Positions 19,617 to 28,608 are shown, counted from the stretch's first letter. The stretch is 64,000 nucleotides of DNA from Colwellia sp. (GCA_020630795.1 JAHDIK010000002.1:195954-259953); one strand, 5' to 3'. Program-made: numbers and translations. Notes: generated by a model not told the origin, from the sequence alone.

Positions 19617-19649
19617 ATGCAAAATACAAATAATGTTTATATTATTAAA

Positions 19650-20309
19650 CTAGCTTTCGTATGCTATAGGATCTGTTTGGTTGTTTTCTTCAAATGCTTC
19701 AAGCCTTTCTTGACACGCTCCACATTTACCACATGCTTTTTCACGGCCGTTATAACAAGTCCATGTATTGCTGTAGTCTAGGTTCATGCTTAAACCGTCA
19801 GTTAAAATAGCTGTTTTATCTACGTTTAAATAGGGGCTAAATATTTCAACGGGTTCGTAATTAGCAATTTGGCAAACGTCATTCATTTTTAAAACAAATT
19901 CAGGTCTACAGTCAGGGTAAATAGCATGGTCGCCAGAGTGAGCGCCGTAATATACTTGATCTGCTTTAACCGATACCGCGTATCCAACGGCTAAAGATAG
20001 TAAAATCATGTTACGATTAGGCACAATGGTCGATTTCATGTTTTCAGCTTCGTAATGACCTTCGGGTATTTCAATATCGTCGGTTAACGATGAGCCTGCG
20101 AGTAACTGATTGATCGCTGAAATATCAATAACTTTATGATGCACACCTAAGTCATTACAAACCTTACTTGCACATTCAAGCTCTTTAACATGACGCTGTC
20201 CGTAATCGAACGATAGCGCGTATACTTCTTTTCCGTCTTTTAATGCGCGGTTAAGCACTGTAAACGAATCCATGCCGCCTGAATAAATAACAACAACTTT
20301 GTTGGTCAT
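19650..20309 (-). CDS. queC: 7-cyano-7-deazaguanine synthase
   Basis: Queuosine pathway: ATP-dependent conversion of 7-carboxy-7-deazaguanine to preQ0. It has 219 residues from the chosen ATG at 20309. The frame extends 17 residues further upstream, but [20 protein letters not shown] is the normal QueC beginning. The PP-loop SGGMDS is at residues 10-15. The zinc site near the C terminus has four cysteines in [16 protein letters not shown]. It is divergent from queE, the preceding enzyme of the pathway, with 86 bases between them, so the two probably share a regulated promoter region. Confidence 0.95.
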   Translation of the reverse strand: MTNKVVVIYSGGMDSFTVLNRALKDGKEVYALSFDYGQRHVKELECASKVCNDLGVHHKVIDISAINQLLAGSSLTDDIEIPEGHYEAENMKSTIVPNRNMILLSLAVGYAVSVKADQVYYGAHSGDHAIYPDCRPEFVLKMNDVCQIANYEPVEIFSPYLNVDKTAILTDGLSMNLDYSNTWTCYNGREKACGKCGACQERLEAFEENNQTDPIAYES

Positions 20310-20395
20310 TTGTAATGTCTCTTGATGTATAATAGTGGTCGTAGTAGTAATCGCGCGCATTTTACTAGAAAACTAACATAGGCTAAAGCACAAAA

Positions 20396-21073
20396 GTGAA
20401 AACACCTCGCTATAAAATCAATGAGCTTTTTGAAACCATTCAAGGAGAAGGCTCTTTTACAGGTCAACCCTCTATTTTTATTCGTTTACAGGGATGCCCA
20501 GTAGCGTGTTCGTGGTGTGATACTAAACATACGTGGGACATTGATTTAAACGATGAAGTATCTACAACTGTGATGGCCAGTAAGTTGGAAGAAAACACGC
20601 AATGGGCCAATATGTCGGTTAATGACATAATTCAGTGGATCGACACTAAAGGTTTCCAAGCAAAGCATATTGTGATTACGGGTGGTGAACCATGTATGGT
20701 TGATCTTACTCCATTATGTGATGGCTTTGAGAGTAAAGGCTATTCTTGCCAAATAGAAACATCAGGAACATTTGAAGTAAAAACAACTGAAAAATGCTGG
20801 GTAACTGTATCACCTAAAATTAACATGAAGGGCGGTTATAAAATTTTATCGTCAGCACTTAACCGTGCAAACGAAATTAAACACCCAGTGGCAACTCAGC
20901 ATCATGTTGATGAGTTAACAGACTTGCTTGAAGAGCATAGTATTCTGAACACACCTATTTATTTGCAGCCTATTAGTCAGAAGAAGCGAGCTACCGAATT
21001 AGCAATTGCTACGTGTATTAAAAATAACTGGCGCTTATCTATTCAAGTACATAAATATATTGGTATTGAATAA
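20396..21073 (+). CDS. queE: 7-carboxy-7-deazaguanine synthase (radical SAM)
   Basis: Converts carboxytetrahydropterin to 7-carboxy-7-deazaguanine, the step before QueC. It has 225 residues starting at GTG (20396), because the conserved INELFETIQGEGSFTGQPSI follows at once. The 4Fe-4S cluster cysteines are C34, C38 and C41 in GCPVACSWCDTKHTW, the longer CX3CX2C spacing usual for QueE. ITGGEPCMVDL is the SAM-binding GGE motif. No strong ribosome site precedes the GTG. Confidence 0.95.
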   Translation: MKTPRYKINELFETIQGEGSFTGQPSIFIRLQGCPVACSWCDTKHTWDIDLNDEVSTTVMASKLEENTQWANMSVNDIIQWIDTKGFQAKHIVITGGEPCMVDLTPLCDGFESKGYSCQIETSGTFEVKTTEKCWVTVSPKINMKGGYKILSSALNRANEIKHPVATQHHVDELTDLLEEHSILNTPIYLQPISQKKRATELAIATCIKNNWRLSIQVHKYIGIE

Positions 21074-21118
21074 GTAAACTTCTTCCGTCTGTTGTAACGG
21101 CGACTAACAGTGTAGTGT

Positions 21119-23401
21119 TTAAATACTATTTAACGTAACGCTAACCGTAACACCTGCAGGGTTGTGGTGATCATTCGCTACAATCGTTCCTTGATGAAAC
21201 TCCGTAATTAATCTTGCAATATATAACCCTAATCCTAAATGAGGCTGAGTTTGTTTTTTGGAGTCTCGCATAGACACCATAGAGTCAAACAATCTATCTT
21301 TCATTAATTCAGGTAATAATTGACCATTGTTGCTAATGTGCATGGTTAATGTCGATGCTGATTTTTGTAAATTTACGCTTATTTTATTGTCTTCACTAAA
21401 CTCCACTGCATTGGCAATAACTTTATCGAGTAATTGCGCTATATGTTCTGGTGAACCATTGATGTTTGGTGTTGTATCGCTGAGGTCGTTTTTATCGATG
21501 CCTGATAGCGTAAATTCAACGTTAGGGTACACCTGCTGATACCCTTGAACACAACCTGATAATACTTGTTGTAGGTTGAACGGGACTTTTTCAGTGCTTT
21601 GTAGCATCTGTTCTAAATTTGTTGCTTCACTCATATTCGTTAAAATAAGGTTGAGCGTATTAATACCTGTTTGTGCACGTTCAATATATGGCGACGTTTT
21701 TTCAGGTAGATCATACATCGTCAAGTTTTCTAATGACGTTCTAACAACAGCAATGGGCGTTCGAAGTTCGTGAGACAAACGCGACGACATCCCTTCAAGA
21801 TAATGGTTGTATTGACTTAATCGGTTAACTGCCGTTGAAAAGCTCCGTGATAAGTCGCCAATCTCATCGTTGGTATTCGACGGAACGAGCTGATGATTAA
21901 TACGCCCGCTTTCATCGATAGAGTCTTCAGCTTGGTTTCTTAACGTTCGAATGCGATTTGAAATACGGGTAGCAAATAAGAAGAACGTTGCGGCTCCTAA
22001 TAACATTATGGCGAGTATTGATGTAAAAAGTCGCTCTAATGCTCTGTTTCTCAATGTTCTAATTCCGTTAGTGGTTTCTTCTACAATTACAGCGCCATGT
22101 ACTTGGTTATTTATGTAAATAGGGTAAGCAGCAGACAAAACCACAGCGGTTTGATCAGTGGTTAGTCGCCATTGAGAGTGAGCTTTTCCAGACAGTGCAT
22201 AATCAATATGTTCACCTGTTAACTTTTGTGCGTCGTATAACTCATCAATAAAGTCTTTTGGTGGTTTAGTTAAAAATCGATAATACAACGGAAGTAGCCA
22301 AGTGTTTTCAACATAAGCCCAAGTATTTAACCACGTGCTTTTAAGTGATGAATTTGATGGGGCAGGGCTTGTTGGTCGCTTATTATTCCATACACCACTC
22401 GCTTTTTGTAAGTTGCCAGCTTTGGCGAGAACGCGTTGGTGTTGGTCAACTACCCAAATACTTGAATTAGTGTAACTCATGCCTTTTACAATACGCTCAA
22501 TTTCTGGTGAAGGTACTAAAACCGTACCTAACGTGTCGATCTTACTAGGATCGGCTGAACCTATAGCAGCGTTGGGTGGCGTAAAACTTTTATCTACATC
22601 GTAAAACGCGAACGCGATATTGTCGCCGACTAGTTCCATTGGTATACGCAGTTCAACGTTATATCCTTGTGGTGTTTCTAACCAATGGCCTTGGATTTTT
22701 CTTGCAACAGTGATGATGTCTTTGGGTTTTTCAATATCATTTTCTATGGCGTAATGTGCGGTAGTATCTAAATATGATTGAAGGCCACTAATGGGTGGTG
22801 TTTCTACTTTGTAAGCATCTAACCAGCCTGACTTTTTGTTGCTAATAATAAAGCGATTAAAGTTGTTATTGGCATCAACTAATCCAAGCGCTAAATGATC
22901 GTTTTGTAAAATGCCGCGTGCATTTTTATGACGGTAAATCAACTTATCGTCAACAACGGTAAACATCATGTATAAGTATTTGTCGTACTGTCCAATCGCG
23001 GCGTTAAAGTGTAAGGAATTGTCGCGCTCTGCTGGCGTGCCTAGTTGATTTTCTTCACCATAAAAATGGGCTCTACTTTCAAAAAGCGGCCAATCAGAAG
23101 CGTTTCCGTCTAGTTGAATTGCGGTGGTTAGTTGATAACTGTATAGATCTTTACCTTTCTCCACGTTGGGTAGAAAGCTTGCCTGATTGTTAAATAGGTT
23201 TGGACGTTCATGAAGTGCGGTTGCGAGCGCGCGAGCTGTACCAACAAGTGTTTGCTCTTGCCCGTATCGTAAGTACTTTTCCATTTCCCATACGTATTGA
23301 TACCCTAGCCAAGGTAAACTAAATAAAAAACATGAGAGTAGAAATAACTTGCTGCGTAAGCCAAATCGTAACCCTAAACCGCGTCTAACAGGTGAACTCA
23401 C
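21119..23401 (-). CDS. pdsS: Sensor histidine kinase of the proteobacterial dedicated sortase system (PdsS-like)
   Basis: A 760-residue membrane kinase. One helix is at about residues 18-37. A periplasmic sensor of some 420 residues follows, containing a DOMON/CBM9-like stretch (YSYQLTTAIQLDGNASDWP to VDDKLIYRHKNARG, about 90-160). A second helix is at about 457-478, then HAMP (about 479-530). The phosphorylated histidine is H544 in LSHELRTPIAVV, and the ATPase motifs are NAVEFSED and HLGLGLYIARLITEF. The architecture and neighbours match the family named PdsS. Translation starts at GTG, three bases after the response-regulator stop, so the two are coupled. The usual sortase and LPXTG target genes are not nearby. 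Confidence 0.82.
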   Translation of the reverse strand: MSSPVRRGLGLRFGLRSKLFLLSCFLFSLPWLGYQYVWEMEKYLRYGQEQTLVGTARALATALHERPNLFNNQASFLPNVEKGKDLYSYQLTTAIQLDGNASDWPLFESRAHFYGEENQLGTPAERDNSLHFNAAIGQYDKYLYMMFTVVDDKLIYRHKNARGILQNDHLALGLVDANNNFNRFIISNKKSGWLDAYKVETPPISGLQSYLDTTAHYAIENDIEKPKDIITVARKIQGHWLETPQGYNVELRIPMELVGDNIAFAFYDVDKSFTPPNAAIGSADPSKIDTLGTVLVPSPEIERIVKGMSYTNSSIWVVDQHQRVLAKAGNLQKASGVWNNKRPTSPAPSNSSLKSTWLNTWAYVENTWLLPLYYRFLTKPPKDFIDELYDAQKLTGEHIDYALSGKAHSQWRLTTDQTAVVLSAAYPIYINNQVHGAVIVEETTNGIRTLRNRALERLFTSILAIMLLGAATFFLFATRISNRIRTLRNQAEDSIDESGRINHQLVPSNTNDEIGDLSRSFSTAVNRLSQYNHYLEGMSSRLSHELRTPIAVVRTSLENLTMYDLPEKTSPYIERAQTGINTLNLILTNMSEATNLEQMLQSTEKVPFNLQQVLSGCVQGYQQVYPNVEFTLSGIDKNDLSDTTPNINGSPEHIAQLLDKVIANAVEFSEDNKISVNLQKSASTLTMHISNNGQLLPELMKDRLFDSMVSMRDSKKQTQPHLGLGLYIARLITEFHQGTIVANDHHNPAGVTVSVTLNSI

Positions 23402-23404
23402 GAA

Positions 23405-24142
23405 TTATAGCGCCTTAGGTGAATTAGCCGCAGTGGTGTCGTCGTTCCAGCGGTAACCCATGCCATATACTGTTTCAATACAATCAAAAAGCGGTGCAAC
23501 TTTAATAAACTTTTTACGTATACGTTTTATGTGAGAGGTAATTGTGCTGTCGTCTACATAGATATTAGAGTCTTGCATAAGTTGTGTTCTGTTTTTTACA
23601 TGACCAGGATGTTTCGCTAACGCAAAAACCATCCAAAACTCGGTGATGGTAAGATCTATTGTATGACTTTCGTTATTTTCAGAAGTCCATTGAACGGTCA
23701 TACGCTGGCTGTCGATGGTCATCGACCCAACGGATATTAGATGATCCTCTTGTTGAGGTTCCTTCATTGCGTCTTGTCGACGAAATAATGCTGAAATTCT
23801 AGCACTTAAATGAGGTAGGCTAATGTCTTTGGTTAAGTAGTCGTCGGCGCCAATACGTAATCCTGACACTGTATCAAAATCATTGTCTCGTGCCGTTAAG
23901 AATATAATAGGTAGGGTTGTAGATAAGGTGCGTAACCATTGGCACAATATAAAACCACCTTCATATTCTTCTTCTAATCCAATATCTAAAATCACCAAGT
24001 GTGGCAAACGTAAACTAAATGCTTGCGTTGCACTTTCGCGGTCTACGTACGTTTGTACTTGATACCCTTGACTGCGTAAAACATCTGCATAGTTTTCTCT
24101 GATTGCTGCTTCATCTTCTACAATCGCGATGCGTTTACTCAT
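23405..24142 (-). CDS. pdsR: Response regulator of the proteobacterial dedicated sortase system (PdsR-like)
   Basis: A 245-residue OmpR-type transcription factor. The receiver domain has acidic residues E9/D10, the phospho-acceptor D53 in LVILDIGL, T83 and K105 in LTKDISLPHL. The winged-helix domain occupies about 140-235, with TITSHIKRIRKKF as recognition helix and TVYGMGYRW at the end. The segments GGFILCQWLR, FDTVSGLRIGADDYLTKD and LTITEFWMVFALAKHPGHVK match what I know of PdsR proteins. It is the first gene of the pdsR-pdsS operon, divergent from pdsO with 215 bases between, which it probably regulates. Confidence 0.85.
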   Translation of the reverse strand: MSKRIAIVEDEAAIRENYADVLRSQGYQVQTYVDRESATQAFSLRLPHLVILDIGLEEEYEGGFILCQWLRTLSTTLPIIFLTARDNDFDTVSGLRIGADDYLTKDISLPHLSARISALFRRQDAMKEPQQEDHLISVGSMTIDSQRMTVQWTSENNESHTIDLTITEFWMVFALAKHPGHVKNRTQLMQDSNIYVDDSTITSHIKRIRKKFIKVAPLFDCIETVYGMGYRWNDDTTAANSPKAL

Positions 24143-24357
24143 TAGACACTACCTTTACCACGTTAACTCTCATCTTTAATATCGTAAATATATCTAATTA
24201 TTTCGCTAACTTCGCGAATTAATTGATATTGCCATAATGTTGCCACATTTGTTCTTTGATTTTCCTTTTTTGGGTCGGTATTTGGGCTGAGTTGTTTTGT
24301 TAAATAAGTTTCATTGAAACAACATCGAATAACGTTAAACATAAAGAGGAAATACAC

Positions 24358-25167
24358 ATGAAAACTATCAACACTAAAACAACTCAAGCAACAGCTCCAC
24401 GTTCACTTAAAAAATCAGCTATTGGTTTATTAGTGGTAACTTCATTATTAGCAACTCCATCTTACGCATACAGTAATGAGCAAATGCCACTTACCGCTGA
24501 GGAAAAAATAGAGCAAGCTAAAACTAATGAAGAAATAGGTTTTGGTACAGGTGCCGTAGTAGGAGGCCTTTTAGCTGGCCCTGCGGGAGCCTTTTTTGCT
24601 GGTTTGTTAGGTAATTTTATTGCTAAACATATAAATTCTGAAAAACAAATTGAAGACCTAGCGCTGTCGTTAACCGAGAGTCAGCAAAACTACGAGCAGT
24701 CTTTAGCTAAACATCAGCAAGTACTTCAACGTACAGAGCAGTCTTATCAAGCTGAACTACTTTCATTAGAAAATAACTATAGTCAATCGATGCAACTTCA
24801 AGCAGAAAATTTACTCATGAGTCTGCAATTTTCAACAGGTTCAAGCGAGATACAGCCGCATTATACTGAACAAATTATCGCGTTAACCAAAATGTTGAAA
24901 CAATCTCCCGAGTTATCTATCGATCTATCAGGTTATACCGATATGCAAGGTGATGAATCACTTAACCAAGCACTATCAATGGCTAGGGTTAATTCTGTTA
25001 AAAATGCGTTGATTGATGAAGGAGTAGAAAGTGATCGCATTCAAATATTTGCCTATGGTGAACAAGAACCTGTTGTAGCAAGTAATGAAAAAGAAATTAG
25101 CTTTTACGACCGTAGAGTGGTGATTAAGCTTCACCAAGCTAATGAACAAACTGCCCAAAACTTTTAA
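24358..25167 (+). CDS. pdsO: Sortase-associated OmpA-like protein (PdsO-like)
   Basis: A 269-residue exported protein. A long N-terminal signal peptide ends at SYA (residue 37). A glycine-rich zipper-like segment, GFGTGAVVGGLLAGPAGAFF, lies at 61-80, followed by a coiled-coil region (about 93-150, rich in Gln, Glu and Leu). The OmpA peptidoglycan-binding domain (about 153-258) has its key Asp and Arg in SGYTDMQGDESLNQALSMAR (191-210). This order of parts fits PdsO. AGAGGA precedes the ATG. Divergent position to pdsR/pdsS supports the assignment. A cell-wall anchoring role is known for OmpA domains; its role with sortase is inferred from co-occurrence only. Confidence 0.8.
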   Translation: MKTINTKTTQATAPRSLKKSAIGLLVVTSLLATPSYAYSNEQMPLTAEEKIEQAKTNEEIGFGTGAVVGGLLAGPAGAFFAGLLGNFIAKHINSEKQIEDLALSLTESQQNYEQSLAKHQQVLQRTEQSYQAELLSLENNYSQSMQLQAENLLMSLQFSTGSSEIQPHYTEQIIALTKMLKQSPELSIDLSGYTDMQGDESLNQALSMARVNSVKNALIDEGVESDRIQIFAYGEQEPVVASNEKEISFYDRRVVIKLHQANEQTAQNF

Positions 25168-25208
25168 TTTCCTCCCGTTGTATCAATTAGCTGCATTGAT
25201 TAATGTGC

Positions 25209-25283
25209 TAAGGAGGTGAAGTTTAGTTAGAAATGAGTGAAGTGAGGGAGTCGTCTCGCCATAAAACAGGACGTTTAAAATGA
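25209..25283 (+). other. Perfect anti-SD complement and 16-codon reading frame after pdsO
   Basis: TAAGGAGGTGA (25209-25219) is an eleven-base perfect complement to the 16S rRNA 3' end, far stronger than any ribosome site of the surrounding genes. The nearest ATG (25233) is too distant for optimal use and encodes only MSEVRESSRHKTGRLK, ending at 25283 just before the terminator. A CCTCC at 25171-25175 could pair with the GGAGG. It may be the remains of the start of a lost downstream gene, or a tiny leader peptide. I would not call it a gene. Confidence 0.3.
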
Positions 25284-25286
25284 TTT

Positions 25287-25319
25287 AAGCGCTAAAGCAT
25301 TTAAGTTTTAGCGCTTTTT
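25287..25319. terminator. Bidirectional terminator after pdsO
   Basis: AAGCGCTAAA (25287-25296) pairs with TTTAGCGCTT (25307-25316) around a ten-base loop, followed by TTT on the plus strand. The convergent small gene at 25329 can use it too. Confidence 0.85.
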
Positions 25320-25328
25320 GTTGTAAGT

Positions 25329-25496
25329 TTATGCTTTGTATAACAAAGAAAGAAACTTTTTAGATTCGTGTAGGTTAGAAAACTCAAATAGTTTTACGCC
25401 AGACTGATCTTTAACAGCAACATTTAGCTTGTTAACTGAAATCGACTTTACCGGCTTTTCTATTGAATATTCCTTACCTTTATATATGTAAGACAT
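25329..25496 (-). CDS. Hypothetical small protein
   Basis: A 55-residue protein from the ATG at 25496; the frame continues 22 residues further up, but AAAGAG lies eight bases before this ATG. The sequence is basic and strand-like (MSYIYKGKEYSIEKPVKSI at the start, LHESKKFLSLLYKA at the end). It has no signal or membrane segment. It is convergent with pdsO across a shared terminator and probably has its own promoter in 25497-25796. I do not recognise a family. That it is a real gene rests on codon composition, start context and terminator. Confidence 0.5.
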   Translation of the reverse strand: MSYIYKGKEYSIEKPVKSISVNKLNVAVKDQSGVKLFEFSNLHESKKFLSLLYKA

Positions 25497-25796
25497 AATA
25501 ATACTCTTTATACTTGCGTAAAAAATACGCTTAAATAACAAAAGCTTTATTATTGTTGGCATATGAAATATTTAAATTTTACTACATTTTTTCGTTTAAA
25601 TTTTTATGAAAATACTGACGAAAAAGACAATAAATAAGCTTAACAAATTGGGTAATGACTAACTGTGAAAGGGAAAGGCAAAACAATAATTATCGCGTTT
25701 GATAATTAACAGGGCGAAATTTACACAAATCTGACAGACAAGTCAACTTTATTGGCACTATTTATTTTAGGTCGATAAAAAGTCTGATGCGTCGAT
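25497..25796. other. 300-base intergenic region with one dyad
   Basis: AT-rich DNA between two minus-strand genes. It holds the eight-base-pair hairpin TAATTATC/GATAATTA with loop GCGTTT at 25687-25708. The hairpin may terminate the DUF3291 transcript weakly or act as an operator for the small gene at 25329. Nothing else was seen. Confidence 0.5.
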
Positions 25797-26240
25797 TTAT
25801 AAATCGCTGGGTGTAAAATTACTTTTAAAGGTAAATGCTTGAGGTGAGTCGCCGTTTTCACGCAAGTCATTTAACTTTTCTATCGCTTCTTTTATGGTAG
25901 GAATTGTTCCTTCTGGTATCCACCACAGTACATAGGTGTCTTCAGTTGCTTTTTCGAACCATTCTTTTTTACGGGTGAGAAAGCTTTTGTGATGGGTTCT
26001 AAACATAAAGTCTTTTAGAGAGTCTATCGATTGCCACACTGACATGTTAACAATTGTACGAGGATCTTCGAAAGCTTGAATCGCTGTAGCGTCGCCATTT
26101 TCGTCTTGCAACCTCCATACAAACCCTGAACTAGATTCTGCAATCGCATTAATTGGATCGAGGTTGTCCATAAACTCTTTCATTTCTAACGCTTCCAAAT
26201 CGTATTTTGCGGTCGCGATATTTAATTGAGCTAAGTGCAT
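25797..26240 (-). CDS. DUF3291 domain protein
   Basis: A 147-residue cytoplasmic protein. The start MHLAQLNIATAKYDLE, the middle FVWRLQDENGDATAIQ followed by NMSVWQSIDSLKDFMFRTHH, and YVLWWIPEGTIPTIKEA fit DUF3291. The family has a ferredoxin-like, dimeric alpha/beta-barrel type fold, related to monooxygenase and stress-response barrel proteins. No catalytic residues can be named with confidence. It appears to be transcribed alone. Function is unknown. Confidence 0.8.
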   Translation of the reverse strand: MHLAQLNIATAKYDLEALEMKEFMDNLDPINAIAESSSGFVWRLQDENGDATAIQAFEDPRTIVNMSVWQSIDSLKDFMFRTHHKSFLTRKKEWFEKATEDTYVLWWIPEGTIPTIKEAIEKLNDLRENGDSPQAFTFKSNFTPSDL

Positions 26241-26309
26241 TTGAAGTCCTTTTAGTATGTGAATACATCACAGATAATGTATTTAGGTTACTCTTTCTTT
26301 TTTGGTTAT

Positions 26310-26343
26310 TAAAAATTCTGCTAATCGTGCATCAGAATTTTTA
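26310..26343 (-). terminator. Intrinsic terminator after dinG
   Basis: TAAAAATTCTG (26310-26320) and CAGAATTTTTA (26333-26343) form an eleven-base-pair stem with a 12-base loop; the T run is in the arm that is 3' on the minus strand. It lies about 107 bases beyond the dinG stop. Confidence 0.7.
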
Positions 26344-26449
26344 GTGTACTTATTCTGTATTTGAAACCATCTAACTGACTATTTTGTATGTAAATAGTTT
26401 GATTTTTAACTTCCAAAACGTATCAACAAATTAGCGGAAATTCTAGCTG

Positions 26450-28528
26450 TTAATACTGAATTACACGTTTATATGGAGGTAAAGAGTCTAACAACTGCTT
26501 ACCATAACGTTTACTTACAACACGTCTATCTAATAAGGTAATTGTGCCTTCATCACTTTCATTACGTAAAAGCCTACCAGTAGCTTGAACAAGTTTTTTA
26601 GATGTTTCAGGCACTGAAATAGACATAAAGGGATTACCTCCTTTTGCGGTTACGTATTCAGCCTGAGCTTCTTCAACAGGTGAGGTAGGTACCGAAAAAG
26701 GCAATTTAGTTATAATAAGGTTATCTAAATACTTACCGGGCAAATCGAGTCCTTCACTAAAGCTCTGTGTTCCAAATACAATGCTTTGTTTGTCTCTATC
26801 ACAATTTTGTTTATGCTTTTCTATAATGTGCTGGCGAGACTGTTCGCCTTGTATTTGAATATCAAGTTTATGCTTTTTACGCAGTGCATCAGCTACTTTT
26901 TCCATTTGCCAATACGAAGAGAACAATACGAGCGACGCCGATCCTTGATCGATAAAGTCAGGCAGTTTTTCTATTAACTCGTCGGTAAAATTGTCAGCAC
27001 TTGGTTCAAAGTTCATTTTAGGAATAACGAGCTGTGCTTTATTTGCGTAGTCAAACGGAGAGTTAACTTGTTGATATTGAGTGCCGTCATTTGTTTTTAA
27101 TCCAGCTTGAAACCTAAAGTGATCGAAAGAGTTGAGCGCGAGTATGGTTGCCGAACATAAAACAGCGCCATCGCATTTGCTCCAAAGCTTGTCTTCTAAG
27201 GTAAAGCCCACTTCAATTGGCGAAGCTGAAATCACGTAATCAAGGCGTTTTCCTTCTGATATTTCTATCCATCGAGCTAATGGCGCGCCTTTTTCATTAT
27301 CGGTTTTATCGTACATTAACCAAAGAGCGTGTAAATTTTCTAAGCGTTGGATCATAAACCCTGACTCAGCTAAAAGTGGCTCAGCTAAGTACATTTGTGT
27401 GTCGCCGTCTTTTACTGACTCCATCAGCATGTTGTAAAGTTTATTAATATGTGTGAGTGATTTTTTACTTAGCTCACTAATGTCTTCAGCCCAATTTTTC
27501 AGGGTTTTTGGTATTACGCCATTTTCAAAGCGGTACTGCTTTTCAGTATGAAAATATACGGTTTTGTTGTTTTCGATAAAGGTAAAAACTTTCTGTAATT
27601 CAACGAGTAAATCTTGGCAGTCATCTCCGAGTTTTAGTGCTGGAGAAATGGCGCGTTGAGATTTAACAAGCTTTGCCATTTTATCGCCCGTTTCTTTTAG
27701 CTTGGTTAGCCAATCAATGGCTCCTTTTACAGTAACACTCGCACTGGAATGATCGCGTGTTACTTTAGGTAAATGATGCGCTTCGTCAATCACATAAAAA
27801 GCGTCTTCTGGAGCGGGTAAAATTTTACCGCCGCCTAAATCTAAATCGGCCAACAATAAGCTGTGATTAATAACTAATACGTCGCACATATCCATTGTTT
27901 CTCGTGCTTTATGGAAAGGGCAGTGAGTATGTTCAGATAAGTGCTTTAAACAGCTATGTTTATCACACTGTACTTGTTGCCAAATATAGTGCGGTACACT
28001 GTCTGACCAAGAGTCTAAATCGCCTTGCCAAGTGCCATCGCCTAACTTTTTATGCATATCGGAAAGTGTTCTAATATCTGCAGCGTTGGGCTTTTGTGCA
28101 AAAGTAAAACCAGCTTGAGGATCGTCTCCATTCGTAACCGCTGCTGCCAGTTTTTGGCGACAAACATAGCGTTGTCGGCCCTTAACGAGGGTAAAGCTAA
28201 AGTCTAATCCTGAATGCTTTTTAAGAAACGGTAAGTCTTTGTCTACAAGCTGTTCTTGCAACGCGACGGTTGCAGTAGAAATGATAACTTTTTTGTCTCT
28301 GGATAAGGCTAACGGAATCGATCCTAACGAATAGGCTAGCGATTTTCCTGTTCCAGTTCCTGCTTCTATCGCGATGATCTTTCGCGCTTTGTCATAATCA
28401 CCAGCCAGCGTTTTTGCTATTTCAGCGATCAAAAAGGTTTGTTGTTTACGCGGGTTAAAATTAGTCATATTTTCGCCAATTGCTTTATAACTGGTGCGTA
28501 TAACTTGCTTTATTTTGTCACTTAACAT
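26450..28528 (-). CDS. dinG: ATP-dependent DNA helicase DinG
   Basis: XPD-like 5'-3' helicase of the DNA damage response, acting on R-loops and stalled forks. It has 692 residues from the chosen ATG at 28528. The frame extends 32 residues further, but MLSDKIKQVIRTSYKAI is where DinG proteins begin, and the longer form would overlap polB. Walker A is GTGTGKS (57-63). The iron-sulphur cysteines lie in RYVCRQKL and CDKHSCLKHLSEHTHC, and the DEAH box is VIDEAHHLP. SFSEGLDLPG and ATGRLLRNESDEG are the late helicase motifs. It is divergent from polB across a LexA box, so SOS control is very likely. Confidence 0.93.
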   Translation of the reverse strand: MLSDKIKQVIRTSYKAIGENMTNFNPRKQQTFLIAEIAKTLAGDYDKARKIIAIEAGTGTGKSLAYSLGSIPLALSRDKKVIISTATVALQEQLVDKDLPFLKKHSGLDFSFTLVKGRQRYVCRQKLAAAVTNGDDPQAGFTFAQKPNAADIRTLSDMHKKLGDGTWQGDLDSWSDSVPHYIWQQVQCDKHSCLKHLSEHTHCPFHKARETMDMCDVLVINHSLLLADLDLGGGKILPAPEDAFYVIDEAHHLPKVTRDHSSASVTVKGAIDWLTKLKETGDKMAKLVKSQRAISPALKLGDDCQDLLVELQKVFTFIENNKTVYFHTEKQYRFENGVIPKTLKNWAEDISELSKKSLTHINKLYNMLMESVKDGDTQMYLAEPLLAESGFMIQRLENLHALWLMYDKTDNEKGAPLARWIEISEGKRLDYVISASPIEVGFTLEDKLWSKCDGAVLCSATILALNSFDHFRFQAGLKTNDGTQYQQVNSPFDYANKAQLVIPKMNFEPSADNFTDELIEKLPDFIDQGSASLVLFSSYWQMEKVADALRKKHKLDIQIQGEQSRQHIIEKHKQNCDRDKQSIVFGTQSFSEGLDLPGKYLDNLIITKLPFSVPTSPVEEAQAEYVTAKGGNPFMSISVPETSKKLVQATGRLLRNESDEGTITLLDRRVVSKRYGKQLLDSLPPYKRVIQY

Positions 28529-28568
28529 GTAGAGAAGGTTTCCATGAGTGGTCGTATGAATTACACTG

Positions 28569-28584
28569 CTGTATATATTAACAG
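28569..28584. promoter_or_regulatory. LexA (SOS) box shared by dinG and polB
   Basis: CTGTATATATTAACAG fits the gammaproteobacterial SOS box CTGT-N8-ACAG with an AT-rich centre, differing from the ideal E. coli centre in only a few positions. It lies in the 80-base divergent interval, 40 bases from the dinG start and 24 from the polB start, so one LexA dimer could repress both. Confidence 0.88.
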
Positions 28585-28608
28585 TTTTTAATCTGTTTTC
28601 GAGTTTTA

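Noticed and set aside
20310..20395. A preQ1 riboswitch between queC and queE
   Set aside because: I found no compact pseudoknot pattern with the A-rich tail and adjacent ribosome site in either direction.
24163..24387. A minus-strand frame filling the pdsR/pdsO divergent promoter
   Set aside because: It covers the promoter and ribosome site of pdsO, has no recognisable content and ends in the pdsR upstream region; a chance frame in AT-rich DNA.
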